A stretch of 64,000 nucleotides of DNA from Nonlabens marinus S1-08 (GCF_000831385.1 NZ_AP014548.1:2161779-2225778); one strand, 5' to 3'; counted from the first letter of the stretch, positions 18,187 to 27,799 are shown. The notes: generated by a model not told the origin, from the sequence alone. Numbers and translations: made by a program.

Positions 18187-20523
18187 ATGATTAGAAAAAT
18201 GACAATGTTGCTTGTGCTTCTCATTTCAACAAATAGTATAGCACAATTTGCAGCGAATAAGAGTGAAGAAAATATAGATAATTGGCCAGAACGCGTTTAT
18301 GACCTTACTATTGACTACGAGACTGTAAATTTTACGGGTAAAGATGTCAAGGCTATGACCATAAATGGTGGTATTCCTGGTCCAAATCTTGAATTTAACG
18401 AAGGGGAGTTTGCCATCATCAATGTGACCAATAAAATGGACGTGGAAACTTCAGTGCATTGGCACGGGATGATATTACCAAATTTCTACGACGGCGTTCC
18501 ATATCTAACCACACCACCCATACTCCCTGGGGAAACTTTACAGTATAAATTTGCCTTAAAACAGTCTGGTACCTATTGGTATCATTCACATACAGGTCTT
18601 CAAGAGCAAAGAGGCGTTTATGGCTCAATCCAAATCAACCCTAAAAAAACTGATTTAGAATATGACAAGGATTTAGTTCTCGTTCTGTCAGACTGGATGG
18701 ATGAAAACCCCAAGACACAGCTTAAAAATTTAAAACGTGGCAACGAGTGGTATCTCATCAAGAAAAACCAAGTACAGAGCTGGGACAAGGTTATTGCCAA
18801 GGGAGCTACCGGTGCAAAGCTGAAAATGATGTGGCAACGCATGCCGGATATGGCAATTTTAGATAATTATTACGACAGGTTTTTTATTAATGGAGGAGCA
18901 GAACAGAATTACCCAGGTTTCAGCCCTGGCGAAAAGGTTCGGTTACGTTTTGTAAATGCTGCAGCCGCTTCTTATTTCTGGCTAACATTTGGGGGTGAAG
19001 ACCCCATGCTGGTTTCTGCAGATGGACTGGATGTTGTACCTGTAGAGAAGAATAAAACCTTAATAGGCGTTGCGGAAACTTATGACTTTATTGTTACCAT
19101 CCCAGAAAGTGGAAAATTGGAAATACGTGCTACTTCTCAGGATGGTTCTGGTCAGGCATCAGCTTATTTGGGAACCGGCAAAATTCTGGATGCGCCTGAA
19201 GTTCCAAAACCTGACCTGATAAAGCAAATGCAGCAAATGATGAATATGGGCATGAAAATGGGCGCACCAGCAGCCAAATTCAATCCTTCAAAGAACGATT
19301 CCATTGAGAAGATGAAAAAATACGCGATGAAGATGGATGGAATGAAGATGGATGAGATGCAAAAAGACAAAGATTCTACAAAAATGATGCACGACGATAT
19401 GGCTCATCAGGATATGAAAATGGAAGGTGACAAAGGACAAATGGACGGCGGAATGAAAATGGGTTATATAGTGCCAAAAGACAAGGTTATCGGTGATAAT
19501 ATGAAAACAGGAGGCAATCCGGAATTTAACTATAACTATTTAAAAGCACTTGGAAACACTGAATTTGAAAAGGGAAAACCTGTGCGTGAAATGCTTTTCA
19601 ACCTAACTGGAAATATGAACCGTTATGTATGGTCAATCAACGGTATTCCTCTTTCTGAAACCGATAAAATAAAAATCAACCAAGGCGAAGTGGTTCGCAT
19701 TACTCTTAACAATATGACGATGATGCACCACCCAATGCACCTACACGGACACTTTTTTAGGGTGCTTAATGAAAATGGTGAGCGTAGCCCGTTAAAGCAT
19801 ACGGTAAATGTGGCACCGATGCAGAAAGTAGTTATTGAATTTGATGCTGTGGAGTATGGCGATTGGTTTTTCCATTGCCACGTACTTTACCATATCAATA
19901 GTGGGATGGCAAGAATATTTAGCTATGATACACCACGTGACGAAAGATTAAAAGGCTATCCACTTACTAATTTGACTACGGAAGCAGACCATATGTGGAC
20001 TTGGGGCGAAGTAACAGCTGCAAGCCATATGACAGAATTGTTTTATACAGCAACTAACATAAGAAACCAGTTTATAATAAGAGGCGAATATGGTTGGAAT
20101 GAAAACATAGAAGCAGAGTTTACATACGAACGTTGGCTCAATAGTTACTTCAGAGTGTTTGGTGGTGTGAATGTTGAAAATGAGGGTAAAGATAGTCTTG
20201 ATGAGATTTCAACCACCGGTGTAGTTGGTGTGAGGTATTTGCTTCCACTGCTTATAGATTCTGATTTGAGAATTGATAATAAACTAAGGCCTACAATCTC
20301 TTTCGCGACAGCAACAATGATATTTAGAAATATAGCATTGTTCGGTAAATACGAATACCAAATGGATTTTGGTTGGGTCAGCGATTTTGAGCCAGAAACT
20401 GAATTTAAAGAAGAAACTACTTGGCAAGTAGGACTGGAATATGTATTGAGCCGTGACTTCTCATTGATGGGAAGCTACGACAACCGTTTTGGTGCTGGTG
20501 GCGGACTCTCTCTAAGATTTTAA
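18187..20523 (+). CDS. Multicopper oxidase (CopA-type) fused to a CopB-like outer-membrane domain
   Basis: 778 residues. After a signal peptide come the copper-site motifs HWHGM (91-95), WYHSHTG (131-137), HPMHLHGH (515-522) and H563-C564-H565...H569...M574, so the type 1 and trinuclear sites are complete. A Met/His/Asp-rich insert (~340-435) resembles the Cu-binding region of CopA/PcoA. Residues ~610-778 are a different domain with alternating beta strands and a C-terminal LSLRF ending, resembling the CopB/PcoB beta-barrel. It would oxidise Cu+ in the periplasm, perhaps tethered to the outer membrane. Confidence 0.9.
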   Translation: MIRKMTMLLVLLISTNSIAQFAANKSEENIDNWPERVYDLTIDYETVNFTGKDVKAMTINGGIPGPNLEFNEGEFAIINVTNKMDVETSVHWHGMILPNFYDGVPYLTTPPILPGETLQYKFALKQSGTYWYHSHTGLQEQRGVYGSIQINPKKTDLEYDKDLVLVLSDWMDENPKTQLKNLKRGNEWYLIKKNQVQSWDKVIAKGATGAKLKMMWQRMPDMAILDNYYDRFFINGGAEQNYPGFSPGEKVRLRFVNAAAASYFWLTFGGEDPMLVSADGLDVVPVEKNKTLIGVAETYDFIVTIPESGKLEIRATSQDGSGQASAYLGTGKILDAPEVPKPDLIKQMQQMMNMGMKMGAPAAKFNPSKNDSIEKMKKYAMKMDGMKMDEMQKDKDSTKMMHDDMAHQDMKMEGDKGQMDGGMKMGYIVPKDKVIGDNMKTGGNPEFNYNYLKALGNTEFEKGKPVREMLFNLTGNMNRYVWSINGIPLSETDKIKINQGEVVRITLNNMTMMHHPMHLHGHFFRVLNENGERSPLKHTVNVAPMQKVVIEFDAVEYGDWFFHCHVLYHINSGMARIFSYDTPRDERLKGYPLTNLTTEADHMWTWGEVTAASHMTELFYTATNIRNQFIIRGEYGWNENIEAEFTYERWLNSYFRVFGGVNVENEGKDSLDEISTTGVVGVRYLLPLLIDSDLRIDNKLRPTISFATATMIFRNIALFGKYEYQMDFGWVSDFEPETEFKEETTWQVGLEYVLSRDFSLMGSYDNRFGAGGGLSLRF

Positions 20524-20553
20524 AACAATTATCAATTTAAATAAATAACAAAA

Positions 20554-21150
20554 ATGAAAACAGTACAAAGAACAATAGGTACAATGGCACTTGCTGCACT
20601 AATGGTGTCAATGGTTTCCTGTAAAGACGGAAACAAAAATGAACCTGCTGCGCCTATAAGCAATGAGATGCACCAAGAGTCTATGGATGATAACAACAAT
20701 ATGGCGATGAATGACAACCAAGATGCACGAGCAGAAGCAATTCTAAAGGATTATTTCAACTTAAAAGATGCGCTTGTGGGCGATGATAACAGCAAAGCAA
20801 AAGAGTTGGGCGCAACACTTGCAAATACTTTAGGAAGTTTTGACGCATCCAGCTATTCAGATGGTGAGCAACAAGAACTCAAGGATATTATGGAAGACGC
20901 AATTGAACACTCAGAACACATTGCAGAAAGTGATATAGCACACCAGCGTGAGCACTTCAAGATATTGAGCAAGGATGTTACGGATATGGTCGCTATTACT
21001 GGAACAGAGATGAAGATATACGAGCAATTCTGCCCAATGTATAATAACAATGGGGGTGGTGCTTGGCTGAGTATGAACGAAGAAATTAGAAATCCCTATT
21101 TCGGTGAACAAATGTTGAACTGTGGGAATGTACAGCGAGAAATCAACTAA
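20554..21150 (+). CDS. DUF3347 lipoprotein, probable periplasmic copper-binding protein
   Basis: 198 residues. The lipobox is VSMVSC, followed by an acidic Met/His-rich linker (~30-60) and a helical DUF3347 domain (~62-190). The C-terminal signature FCPMYNNNGGGAW..NPYFGEQMLNCG contains two Cys and two Met suited to copper. The same module forms the C-terminus of the adaptor at 29142-30878. DUF3347 occurs almost only in Bacteroidota, typically in copper operons. Copper storage or delivery to the pump is inference. Confidence 0.85.
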   Translation: MKTVQRTIGTMALAALMVSMVSCKDGNKNEPAAPISNEMHQESMDDNNNMAMNDNQDARAEAILKDYFNLKDALVGDDNSKAKELGATLANTLGSFDASSYSDGEQQELKDIMEDAIEHSEHIAESDIAHQREHFKILSKDVTDMVAITGTEMKIYEQFCPMYNNNGGGAWLSMNEEIRNPYFGEQMLNCGNVQREIN

Positions 21151-21600
21151 TTGAAGTTTTTAAAATTCATAGCATGGCTTGCCCTTGGGGTACTGGTTGT
21201 AATTCAGTTCTTTCCAGTAACACTGAACGAGAGCAATACTCTACCGCAAAGTGATTTTATGGTAGTAAATCAAGTACCTGCAACGATTAAAAATCGGTTG
21301 CAGGTTTCATGCTACGATTGCCATAGTAACAATACGGAATATCCATGGTACAGCAGGATTCAGCCTACGGCTTGGTATCTCGAAAACCACATACAGGAAG
21401 GCAAGGACGAACTTAATTTTAATGAATGGGACACTTATTCCAGCCGTAGGAAAAACAGCAAGTTGCGTTCCATCATTAATCAGATAGAAAGTGGCGAGAT
21501 GCCACTGGATAGTTACACACTTATTCACGGTGGTGCAAGACTGGATAGTACTGCTGTAAAAGAAATTATAGGCTATATGGATAGCTTAAAAAAAGATTAA
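21151..21600 (+). CDS. Heme-binding domain protein (Haem_bd), membrane anchored
   Basis: 149 residues from a TTG codon at 21151, immediately after the DUF3347 stop. The N-terminal hydrophobic segment (FIAWLALGVLVVIQFF) anchors it facing the periplasm. A single CxxCH (CYDCHSNN) with the following YPWYSRIQP and PLDSYTLIH segments matches the cytochrome-c-like heme-binding domain family common in Bacteroidota. Direct abutment to the preceding gene suggests translational coupling. An electron-transfer partner for the multicopper oxidase is possible but unproven. Confidence 0.83.
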   Translation: MKFLKFIAWLALGVLVVIQFFPVTLNESNTLPQSDFMVVNQVPATIKNRLQVSCYDCHSNNTEYPWYSRIQPTAWYLENHIQEGKDELNFNEWDTYSSRRKNSKLRSIINQIESGEMPLDSYTLIHGGARLDSTAVKEIIGYMDSLKKD

Positions 21601-21673
21601 GTCCTGATACGGGAAAAGATAATTTTTTATAATAGTTAGGTTAGAACTTTTCTTGTGTCAGGCGCAAATTAAT

Positions 21674-21814
21674 ATGAAAGATTGTTGCAATACAGGTAAT
21701 AACAAAACGCAGAATAAGAACCCGCTAAAAAATTGGTTCAATTATAGCGTGTACGCTATCATAGCCATTATAGTTCTTGAAGCTTTGGTGCTGCAACTAA
21801 TTGGGGACTATTAA
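21674..21814 (+). CDS. 46-residue single-pass membrane protein
   Basis: ATG at 21674 to TAA at 21814. The N-terminus is MKDCCNTGNN, with a vicinal Cys pair, followed by a basic/polar linker and one transmembrane helix (YAIIAIIVLEALVLQLI). It lies 13 bp before the DUF2231 gene in the metal operon. The Cys-Cys pair on the cytoplasmic side could bind metal, but I do not recognise the family. Confidence 0.55.
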   Translation: MKDCCNTGNNKTQNKNPLKNWFNYSVYAIIAIIVLEALVLQLIGDY

Positions 21815-21826
21815 AAACCGTAAGAG

Positions 21827-22474
21827 ATGAAAACAAAACATTTTTTTTCAATCATTTTGGTCATTGCCTTCTTAGGAGGTTTGACCAAAACCTTTGCCTT
21901 AAGTGAGGAACGAAATAGCCTTGATGCAACTGAATTATCGGTCAGCACAGCATCTGCTGTACAATCAGACTCTGTAAAAGCAGATTTTGATGCGTTTCCC
22001 AACCTGCACCCTATGGTCGTACATTTTCCCATTGTACTATTGCTGCTAGCGGTGGTTTTACAATTGATACAGTTGTTTACCTTGAACCAGACAATGGACT
22101 GGGTAATACTCCTAATGGTAGGGTCTGGGTTTATTGGGGCGTATGTCGCTGGAACATTTGTACACCCGCACACAGAAGGACTTACCGAAATGGCAAAAAG
22201 AGTACTGGAACAACACGACAAATATGCCGACTGGACACTTTGGTCGAGTGCTCTTGCCGCTATTCTGAAAATAGTAAGCCGGTTTTGGGTCAAATTAAGG
22301 CGTGGTTTTGAAATAGCAGTTTTTGTAGTGATGGCTTTTTCAGCCTATTCGGTGTCTGAGGCAGGACATTATGGTTCGCAGTTGGTATATATAGAGGGAG
22401 TCGGTCCACAAGGAAATTATATTGAAACCGAAAGTGAAAAAGGTCACGAGGAAAGTGATGGGCATTCACATTAA
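21827..22474 (+). CDS. DUF2231 membrane protein
   Basis: 215 residues. The signal-peptide-like N-terminus (cut near TFA) is followed by a linker and about four transmembrane helices, beginning with the family signature NLHPMVVHFPIVLLLL (residues ~58-75). Conserved His residues (HPMVVHF, HPHTE, EQHDKY, EAGHYG) could ligate heme or metal. The C-terminus is His/Glu-rich (GHEESDGHSH). DUF2231 proteins are predicted redox or heme membrane proteins. Its position beside the heme-binding protein and the FMN enzyme hints at a small membrane electron-transfer set. Confidence 0.8.
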   Translation: MKTKHFFSIILVIAFLGGLTKTFALSEERNSLDATELSVSTASAVQSDSVKADFDAFPNLHPMVVHFPIVLLLLAVVLQLIQLFTLNQTMDWVILLMVGSGFIGAYVAGTFVHPHTEGLTEMAKRVLEQHDKYADWTLWSSALAAILKIVSRFWVKLRRGFEIAVFVVMAFSAYSVSEAGHYGSQLVYIEGVGPQGNYIETESEKGHEESDGHSH

Positions 22475-22483
22475 ACAAGGATA

Positions 22484-23989
22484 ATGAGAAAAGGATTTAT
22501 CATAACGAGCATCATATTGGTTTTGGCGGTAGCATCCATAATTATAATGTACCCCTTGTTGTGGTGGCTCGCATTGGTATTACTTCCTTTCTTGATTTTA
22601 GGACTTATCGATTATTTTCATAAATCAGATAACATTAGGCGTACCTATCCATTATTTGGTAGAATTACCAATTTTCTGGAAAAACAACGGCACGTTGTCC
22701 AAGAAACCGTTTTGCTAAACAGGAGGGAAGGAAAGCCCTTTAACTGGATACAAAAGGAAATAGTCTATAAACGTGCCGCGAATGCTAATAAAAGTCAACC
22801 TTTTGGCACACAAATACCGTATGATAAGGTTGGTCGTGAATGGTTTACACATTCCACCTATCCGGCAAAAGAAGTTAACGATAATTTCAGGGTAACAGTT
22901 GGAAGTTCCAAATGTGATAAGCCTTATTCTGCAAGCATTCTGAATCTTGCGGGAATGAGCTATGGCTCTATCAGCAAAAATGCGACCTTAGCTCTTAATG
23001 GCGGTGCTAAAATAGCTGGTTTTGCGCAGAATACAGGCGAAGGTGGTTTTACGCCTTATCATCAGGAATATGGAGCTGATATTATATTCCAAATCGGTAC
23101 CGGCTACTTCGGATGCCGTACCGAAGAAGGTAATTTCGACCCTGAAAAGTTCAAAGATATCGCCTCACACGAGGTGGTCAAAATGATTGAGATAAAAATT
23201 TCCCAAGGGGCTAAACCAGGCTTTGGTGCCATACTACCTGCAAAGAAAAACACCGAAGAAATTGCAAAGTTGAGGGATGTTGAAAAAGGCACTGAAATTC
23301 TATCGCCACCGCATCATTCGGCATTTGGAAACGATGAAGAGATGATTTCTTTCATTGGAAAATTGAGAGAGCTTTCCAATGGCAAACCAATTGGCATAAA
23401 ACTATGTATCGGGCAAAAAGACGAATTTGAAAGAATGGTTCAAGCTTTCGCTGAAAAGCAAAATTATCCAGACTTCATTGCAATTGACGGTGCCGAAGGA
23501 GGCTCAGGTGCGGCTCATATGGAATCCCTTCATTGGGCGGGTGTGCCAATAAATGAAGCAATCCATTTTGCACATTACACTTTAATAAAGTACAAGTTGA
23601 GTGATGAAATAAAGTTGATGGCGGCAGGAAAGATTATATCGGCTTTTGATATCTATCGAATGCTTGCACTTGGAGCAGATGCCTGCTATAGTGCCAGAGG
23701 AATGATGTTTGCCTTGGGCTGTGTTCAATCGCTAAAATGTAATCTTGATACTTGTCCCACAGGTATTACCACTATGGTACCCTCAAGGGTAGATTCATTG
23801 GTAGTAGAAGATAAGAAGACCAAAGTGGCCAATTACCATAAAAATACAATAGATGCCTTTAAAGAGTTGCTGGGTTCAATGAGACTTGAAAGTAGGAAGG
23901 CCATACATAAAAAATACATTGTTAGAAGAATAAACGAAACCGAAACAAAGACGTATGAAGAAATTTTTATAAAACCCTCAAAAGAATGA
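22484..23989 (+). CDS. FMN-binding glutamate synthase-family protein
   Basis: 501 residues. Two N-terminal membrane helices (~5-45) precede a barrel of the glutamate synthase FMN-binding domain type. Visible motifs are NLAGMSYGSISKNA, AGFAQNTGEGGFTPYH, IKISQGAKPGFG, AIDGAEGGSGAAH and the Cys-containing QSLKCNLDTCPTGI (3Fe-4S/Cys segment). It lacks the amidotransferase and NADPH subunits of true GOGAT, so it is the stand-alone membrane-anchored class of unknown substrate. Its stop overlaps the next start (ATGA). Repeated presence in Bacteroidota metal islands suggests a redox role, but this is inference. Confidence 0.87.
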   Translation: MRKGFIITSIILVLAVASIIIMYPLLWWLALVLLPFLILGLIDYFHKSDNIRRTYPLFGRITNFLEKQRHVVQETVLLNRREGKPFNWIQKEIVYKRAANANKSQPFGTQIPYDKVGREWFTHSTYPAKEVNDNFRVTVGSSKCDKPYSASILNLAGMSYGSISKNATLALNGGAKIAGFAQNTGEGGFTPYHQEYGADIIFQIGTGYFGCRTEEGNFDPEKFKDIASHEVVKMIEIKISQGAKPGFGAILPAKKNTEEIAKLRDVEKGTEILSPPHHSAFGNDEEMISFIGKLRELSNGKPIGIKLCIGQKDEFERMVQAFAEKQNYPDFIAIDGAEGGSGAAHMESLHWAGVPINEAIHFAHYTLIKYKLSDEIKLMAAGKIISAFDIYRMLALGADACYSARGMMFALGCVQSLKCNLDTCPTGITTMVPSRVDSLVVEDKKTKVANYHKNTIDAFKELLGSMRLESRKAIHKKYIVRRINETETKTYEEIFIKPSKE

Positions 23990-24182
23990 GTGATGAACAG
24001 GATATAGAAACCACGGCTGCCTTTTATGGGCAACTTTTTAATAGTCCAAAGCGTGTAAAAATGGCGCTATAGTTCCAATAACGATTACAGCTAAAACCTT
24101 GGTAACACTTGAATTGGCCCTTCGATTTTTTGTACTTGTTTTTGGAATCGCAAATGTGAAAAGAATTCGAGTGAATAAATAA
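23986..24182 (+). pseudogene. Small membrane-protein gene broken by a one-base loss in an A-tract (tentative)
   Basis: The ATG at 23986 overlaps the upstream stop. The frame begins MSDEQDIETTAAFYGQLF and ends at 24072 after 28 codons. If the five-A run in GTAAAAATGG had six A, the frame would continue through a hydrophobic segment (ALRFFVLVFGIANV) to TAA at 24182, giving 65 residues. It is either a pseudogene, a slippery programmed shift or chance. Confidence 0.4.
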
Positions 24183-24200
24183 CCCTTAATAACTAAAATT

Positions 24201-24677
24201 ATGAAAACTCTTAAATTGACAACATTCTTAACGCTGCTCCTAATGTCGACAGGACAAATGTTCGGTCAAAATGTAAATACAGAAAAGCAAGCCGTGCTGA
24301 AAGTAATGAAAACCTATAAGAATGCGCTGCAAAACCTAACGACCGAAGGTACATTCGAGTTATTTGCAAAAGACTCAGAAGTTTTTGAGTCCGGTGGTGT
24401 TGAGGGTTCCTATGCCCACTATATAGAACATCATTTGGGTCCAGAATTGGGGCATTTCAAGAAGTTTGAATTTTCAGATTATGAAATTGAGGCAGAAGTA
24501 GATTCGCCCTATGCATTTACTACCGAAACCTACATCTACACAATCGTTCTCAACCCAGATGATAAAGGCAAAAGTAGAACGATAAAGAAAAAAGGGGTGG
24601 CAACTTCTATCCTTAAAAAGATAGATGATAAATGGCAGATCGTAAAAACACATTCGTCATCGAGAAACGTAAAATAA
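24201..24677 (+). CDS. Secreted NTF2-like (SnoaL/DUF4440-type) protein
   Basis: 158 residues with a signal peptide (cut near MFGQ). The mature part has the NTF2-like cone-shaped fold pattern: an N-terminal helix (EKQAVLKVMKTYKNAL), the region FAKDSEVFESGG, and strands ending WQIVKTHSSSRN. Several His/Glu residues (YAHYIEHHLGPELGH) could bind metal. It lies between the FMN enzyme and the Cu-ATPase, and members recur near copper genes in Bacteroidota. No specific activity can be assigned. Confidence 0.78.
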   Translation: MKTLKLTTFLTLLLMSTGQMFGQNVNTEKQAVLKVMKTYKNALQNLTTEGTFELFAKDSEVFESGGVEGSYAHYIEHHLGPELGHFKKFEFSDYEIEAEVDSPYAFTTETYIYTIVLNPDDKGKSRTIKKKGVATSILKKIDDKWQIVKTHSSSRNVK

Positions 24678-24693
24678 GTTATAGCCAATCAAT

Positions 24694-27195
24694 TTGAAAC
24701 ATACTTACCACATACACGGAATGACCTGCAATGGTTGTAGAACGCACGTAGAAGAAACGCTCTCTAAAGTTGAAGGGGTTACCAATGCAGCTGTAGATTT
24801 AAAAAAAGCCGAAGCGATCATAGAAATGGATTCCCATATTCCAATAGAGAAATTTCAAGAGGCGCTGAAAGCCAATGGTGGGCAATACAGCATCCATCAA
24901 AATGGCGAACATCAGCATACCCACGATAAGAAGAAAGTTGAGAAACCCAAAGGCAAAGGAACGGGAACGTTCTATTGTCCGATGCATTGCGAGGGCGACA
25001 AGACTTACGACAAGACAGGCGATTGTCCTGTTTGCGGAATGGATTTGGTTGAAGAAGTTAATCTTTCTGCAACCACATCAGTACAATGGACGTGTCCTAT
25101 GCACCCAGAAGTCATAAAAGACGAGTCTGGTAGTTGCCCTATATGCGGTATGGATTTAGTACCGATGGAACCCGATTTATCCGCAGAGGAAAAGACCTAT
25201 AAAAAACTGCTTAAAAAGTTCTGGATAGCAGTCGCCTTCACATTGCCCATTTTTATCATCGCAATGTCCGAAATGCTACCCAACAATCCCTTATATGATG
25301 TTTTAGAATTAAAATATTGGAACTGGATTCAGTTTGTACTTTCCATTCCCGTAGTTTTCTACGCTACTTGGATGTTTTTTGAACGCGCCTACCGCAGTAT
25401 AAAGACGTGGAACCTCAATATGTTCACGCTTATCGGTATCGGTGCAGGCGTTGCTTGGCTGTTCAGCGTGTTCGGGATGCTCGTGCCCGATTTTTTCCCT
25501 GACCAATTCAAGACCGAAGCAGGTACGGTACACGTTTATTTTGAAGCGGCTACGGTCATTCTAACCTTGGTATTGCTTGGGCAGGTTCTTGAAGCCCGTG
25601 CTCATAGCAAGACAAATTCCTCAGTCAAGGAACTTTTAAAATTAGCACCGAATAAAGCGGTAAAGGTGGTTGATGGCGAAGAACAGGAAGTGGCCATCGA
25701 TGAAATTAAATTGGGCGATATTCTGCGTGTGAAGCCGGGCGACAAGATTCCCGTGGATGGCGTGATTACCGAAGGCGAAACTACCATTGATGAATCGATG
25801 ATTACGGGCGAACCCATTCCCGTTAACAAATCTATTGATGATAAAGTAAGTAGTGGCACAATCAACGGTAATCAATCCTTTTTGATGAAAGCTGAAAAGG
25901 TTGGATCTGACACCTTGTTATCACAGATTATACAGATGGTCAACTATGCCAGTCGCAGCCGAGCACCCATCCAAAAGTTGGCAGATACCGTTTCGGGATA
26001 TTTCGTGCCGGTCGTTGTCATAATCGCTTCTGTGACATTCGGCGTTTGGGCAATTTGGGGCCCGGAACCCGCCTATGTATATGCTCTGGTCAATGCCATT
26101 GCCGTATTGATTATTGCTTGTCCGTGTGCTTTGGGGCTTGCGACACCAATGTCCGTAATGGTCGGTGTTGGTAAAGGTGCACAAAATGGGGTGCTTATAA
26201 AGAATGCCGAAGCTCTTGAAAAAATGGATAAGGTAGATACCCTCATTGTCGATAAGACCGGAACGATAACTGAAGGAAAACCTACAGTTGAGAAAGTGGG
26301 TGCTTTTGGAGACCGCTTTCGCGAAAGCGAAATTCTACAATTCATAGCATCTCTAAACAGTTCTAGCGAGCATCCGCTAGCTGAAGCGACTGTGAAATAT
26401 GGAAAAGAACAAAACACAGAGTTTTTAAAAGCAGATGGATTCAATGCAGTTACTGGAAAAGGTGTTGAAGGTAAAGTGAACGGAAAAGAAGTAGCCTTGG
26501 GTAATGCTAAAATGATGGAAATGGCTAATGCTACAGCTTCCGAAGCTATGGAAGAAGAGGCACAATCCTACCAAAAACAGGGGAAGACCGTTTCCTATCT
26601 CGCCATTGATGCTAAGGTTGTTGGCTACGTAGTCATAGGCGACAAAATCAAGGAAACGAGTGCAAAAGCTATCAAGGATTTGCAGGATAAGGGAATTGCA
26701 GTCATTATGCTTACGGGCGATAATCACGATACAGCCCAAGCTGTCGCAGATGAACTTAAACTTGCAGATTTTCAAGCAAGTATGCTACCGGAAAACAAAT
26801 TACAAGAAGTCGAGAAATTACAAGAGCAAGGCAAGGTGGTTGCAATGGCAGGCGACGGCATCAACGATGCACCTGCTTTAGCAAAAAGTGATGTAGGTAT
26901 CGCAATGGGAACAGGAACGGATGTTGCCATTGAAAGTGCAGCCATTACTTTGGTTAAGGGCGATTTACACGGTATCGTAAAGGCAAGAAACCTAAGTGAT
27001 GCAGTTATGCGGAATATCAAACAGAACCTATTTTTTGCAATGATTTATAACACGCTGGGTATCCCGATTGCAGCGGGATTACTTTACCCCTTCTTCGGAA
27101 TACTCTTATCGCCAATGATTGCGGCCTTGGCAATGAGCTTTAGTTCGGTATCGGTAATTGCCAATTCATTACGTCTAAAAAGTAAAAACATATAA
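24694..27195 (+). CDS. Copper-translocating P1B-type ATPase with HMA and two heavy-metal-binding zinc-ribbon-like domains
   Basis: 833 residues from a TTG start at 24694, the first codon giving the complete HMA domain (HGMTCNGC, C12/C15). Two CPMH...CPxCGMDLV modules (~90-115 and ~130-155) precede eight transmembrane helices. Key residues are the CPC metal site (476-478), phosphorylated Asp520 in DKTGT, the SEHP nucleotide-binding motif and GDGINDAP from residue 720. M7/M8 retain the NT..P and S..NSLRL-type residues of Cu+ pumps (P1B-1). It exports Cu+/Ag+ to the periplasm. A perfect palindrome (26314-26329) encodes RFRES. Confidence 0.94.
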   Translation: MKHTYHIHGMTCNGCRTHVEETLSKVEGVTNAAVDLKKAEAIIEMDSHIPIEKFQEALKANGGQYSIHQNGEHQHTHDKKKVEKPKGKGTGTFYCPMHCEGDKTYDKTGDCPVCGMDLVEEVNLSATTSVQWTCPMHPEVIKDESGSCPICGMDLVPMEPDLSAEEKTYKKLLKKFWIAVAFTLPIFIIAMSEMLPNNPLYDVLELKYWNWIQFVLSIPVVFYATWMFFERAYRSIKTWNLNMFTLIGIGAGVAWLFSVFGMLVPDFFPDQFKTEAGTVHVYFEAATVILTLVLLGQVLEARAHSKTNSSVKELLKLAPNKAVKVVDGEEQEVAIDEIKLGDILRVKPGDKIPVDGVITEGETTIDESMITGEPIPVNKSIDDKVSSGTINGNQSFLMKAEKVGSDTLLSQIIQMVNYASRSRAPIQKLADTVSGYFVPVVVIIASVTFGVWAIWGPEPAYVYALVNAIAVLIIACPCALGLATPMSVMVGVGKGAQNGVLIKNAEALEKMDKVDTLIVDKTGTITEGKPTVEKVGAFGDRFRESEILQFIASLNSSSEHPLAEATVKYGKEQNTEFLKADGFNAVTGKGVEGKVNGKEVALGNAKMMEMANATASEAMEEEAQSYQKQGKTVSYLAIDAKVVGYVVIGDKIKETSAKAIKDLQDKGIAVIMLTGDNHDTAQAVADELKLADFQASMLPENKLQEVEKLQEQGKVVAMAGDGINDAPALAKSDVGIAMGTGTDVAIESAAITLVKGDLHGIVKARNLSDAVMRNIKQNLFFAMIYNTLGIPIAAGLLYPFFGILLSPMIAALAMSFSSVSVIANSLRLKSKNI
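26314..26329. repeat. Perfect palindrome CGCTTTCGCGAAAGCG in the Cu-ATPase gene
   Basis: Read in the Arg-Phe-Arg-Glu-Ser frame, unlike most coding copies, which are read as Ala-Phe-Ala-Lys-Ala. Confidence 0.95.
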
Positions 27196-27214
27196 TCTAA
27201 CTAATTGAATACTT

Positions 27215-27799
27215 ATGAAATATAAAATTTTGATAATCCTATTGATTGTTGCTGTCAGCGGCTGTAAAAACGAAGAAAAGAACAATCCTGAAATAAAGCC
27301 AGAGCATAATCATACCCAAAGTGAACCAGAATCTGAGAACAAAAAACCCCTAAGTCCTCACACATCCGCAATGGCGATGATAGGTGATGCACATATTCAT
27401 ATTGATTATTCGTCGCCAGGAGTAAGGGATAGAATTATTTTCGGTGGATTGTTGGCTTACGACCAAGTCTGGCAGGCTGGTGCCCATAAGGCTACTTGGT
27501 TGGAAACAAACAAGGATTTAGAAATTGACGGTAAAGAATTGAAAGCTGGGAAATACGGTTTTTTTGTAATTCCAAATCAGGAAGAATGGACAGTCATTTT
27601 CAGCAGGAATTGGAACCAGCACGGCAAGGACGACTATACTGAAAAAGATGATGTATTACGGTTTAAAGTGACACCTAAAATTTCCGAAGACATCAAGGAA
27701 CATTTAGAGTATAAAATAAACAAAACAACTGAGACTTCCGGAACAATATCAATGAGTTGGGAAAAAGTCACAATTGAATTTCCTTTTGAAATAAAATGA
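27215..27799 (+). CDS. DUF2911 lipoprotein
   Basis: 194 residues. The lipobox is VAVSGC, followed by a His/Glu-rich linker (EHNHTQSEPESE) and a DUF2911 domain (~45-190) with the family's VWQAGAHKATWLETNKDL and AGKYGFFVIPN segments. DUF2911 is a Bacteroidota envelope domain of unknown function; here it sits in the copper operon and overlaps the PepSY gene by 4 bp. The His-rich linker is compatible with metal binding. Confidence 0.85.
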   Translation: MKYKILIILLIVAVSGCKNEEKNNPEIKPEHNHTQSEPESENKKPLSPHTSAMAMIGDAHIHIDYSSPGVRDRIIFGGLLAYDQVWQAGAHKATWLETNKDLEIDGKELKAGKYGFFVIPNQEEWTVIFSRNWNQHGKDDYTEKDDVLRFKVTPKISEDIKEHLEYKINKTTETSGTISMSWEKVTIEFPFEIK

